From NCBI GenBank assembly GCA_937950065.1, contig CALFEN010000016.1, forward strand, positions 1 to 5,452: a stretch of DNA of 5,452 nucleotides, in the 5' to 3' direction. The position numbers were made by a program, and so were the translations under genes. Below the pieces are notes generated by a model, which worked only from the letters and a program-made list of their open reading frames with translations, searched no databases and was not told the origin of the DNA. The DNA is from an uncultured bacterium (GTDB taxonomy: Bacteria; Patescibacteria; JAEDAM01; Absconditabacterales; Absconditicoccaceae). Position 1 is the stretch's first letter. The number at the start of each line of letters is the position of its first letter. This document shows, one piece after another, positions 4,909-5,452 of the stretch.

Positions 4909-5452
4909 ATGATAACTCAAGAAGTATTGAAATTTGCAAAAATCATTTGGGATTATCATCATGTAAATCATAAATTAGAAAAAAGTGATCTAATAATGGT
5001 TTTAGGGTCTCACGATACCAGAGTAGCTGAAAGATGAATAGAGTTACTAAAAAACTGATTTGCAAATAAAATATTATTTTCATGAGGATTAGGGATATTA
5101 ACAGATGATAATCCTAGTTTTTTTGAAACAACAGAAGCTGATAAGTTTGCAGATATAGCTATAAAAAATTGAATTCCCAAAGAAAATATATTAATAGAAA
5201 ACAAATCACGTAATACTTGAGAAAACATAAAATTTAGTTATGAACTTATAAAAAACTTAAATATCAAAAAAATAATACTAGTGCAAAAACCTTATATGGA
5301 AAGAAGAACACTGGCCACATTTGCAAAACAATGGCCTTGAAGTAATATTTCATTTTGCATTACATCGCCGCAGATTAGTTTTGAAAATTATCCAAATGAA
5401 GAAATTCCTATGGAAAAAGTAATTAATATAATAGTTTGAGATTTATTGAGAA
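4909..5452 (+). CDS. YdcF/SanA/ElyC (DUF218) family protein, copy 2 (code 25; 3' end outside window)
   Basis: The frame is open from ATG 4909 (TAA directly upstream) to the window end, 181 codons, with 7 of 10 glycines as TGA. Motifs follow copy 1: LGSHDTRVAERG, FSGGLG, TEADKFA and NTGEN. At codons 43 and 59 it has TGA where copy 1 has GGA. Divergence is concentrated at residues 63-72, after the SGG loop, and His129 of copy 1 is Tyr here (QKPYMERR). The histidine of the PxHxxR motif is usually kept in the family, so this copy may have changed or lost activity. By comparison with copy 1, about 39 residues are missing at the window edge. Confidence 0.88.

Larger units (their letters stand above)
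4170..5452 (+). repeat. Tandem gene duplication of the YdcF-like gene
   Basis: Bases 4170-4713 align without gaps to 4909-5452 at an offset of 739 bases. The encoded proteins are about 77% identical over 181 residues by hand count (41 differences). Both copies begin with TAA immediately followed by ATG after an A-rich leader. The synonymous divergence indicates an old duplication rather than an assembly artefact. Confidence 0.9.

Noticed and set aside
5010..5228. 72-residue frame on the minus strand
   Set aside because: It is the antisense shadow of YdcF-like copy 2, which has conserved motifs.
1..5452. TGA read as tryptophan (code 4)
   Set aside because: TGA falls at conserved glycines and faces GGA in the paralogue; TGG is already used at Trp positions.

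Overview
The window comes from a low-GC bacterium that reads UGA as glycine (genetic code 25). That points to the Patescibacteria/CPR lineages Absconditabacteria (SR1) or Gracilibacteria (BD1-5); the sequence alone does not separate the two. Read with the standard code, most genes here break into short fragments. Read with TGA as Gly, they become five long open frames that end in TAA or run off the window. TGA falls at conserved glycines: the turn of a TetR helix-turn-helix, the Gly before the last Cys of a Kazal domain, and the NTGEN motif of YdcF. The strongest internal proof is a tandem paralogue pair in which GGA in one copy faces TGA in the other at two identical codon positions.

Left part, minus strand (1-2521): two secreted proteins, each with a signal peptide. 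The first (partial, leaving the window at its C-terminus) carries a Cys-Pro...Cys-x-Trp-x-Gly domain and a Thr/Gly-rich tail. The second carries a Kazal-type protease-inhibitor domain followed by a two-part extracellular region. A 15-bp hairpin separates them. Next comes a 269-bp AT-rich gap with a consensus plus-strand promoter overlapped by an inverted repeat, then a TetR-family regulator on the minus strand (2791-3312) with a palindrome over its candidate -10.

Middle (3465-3963, minus strand): a small three-helix PQ-loop (SemiSWEET-like) membrane protein that differs from every neighbour. None of its 9 glycines uses TGA, against about 50 of 81 in the other genes. It is richer in GC (about 37% against about 26% for the TetR gene, hand count), has a clear Shine-Dalgarno where the others have none, and has a near-consensus promoter. 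It looks like a recent arrival from a standard-code organism.

Right part, plus strand (4017-5452): a promoter, an 18-bp palindrome, tRNA-Arg(CCU), then two tandem YdcF/DUF218-family genes about 77% identical in protein; the second is cut by the window end. No single pathway links these genes. The themes are secretion at the cell surface, regulation, a possible small-solute transporter and a duplicated YdcF-like protein. In these lineages, some of which live attached to or prey on other bacteria, the secreted protease-inhibitor protein is the gene with the most suggestive ecology.
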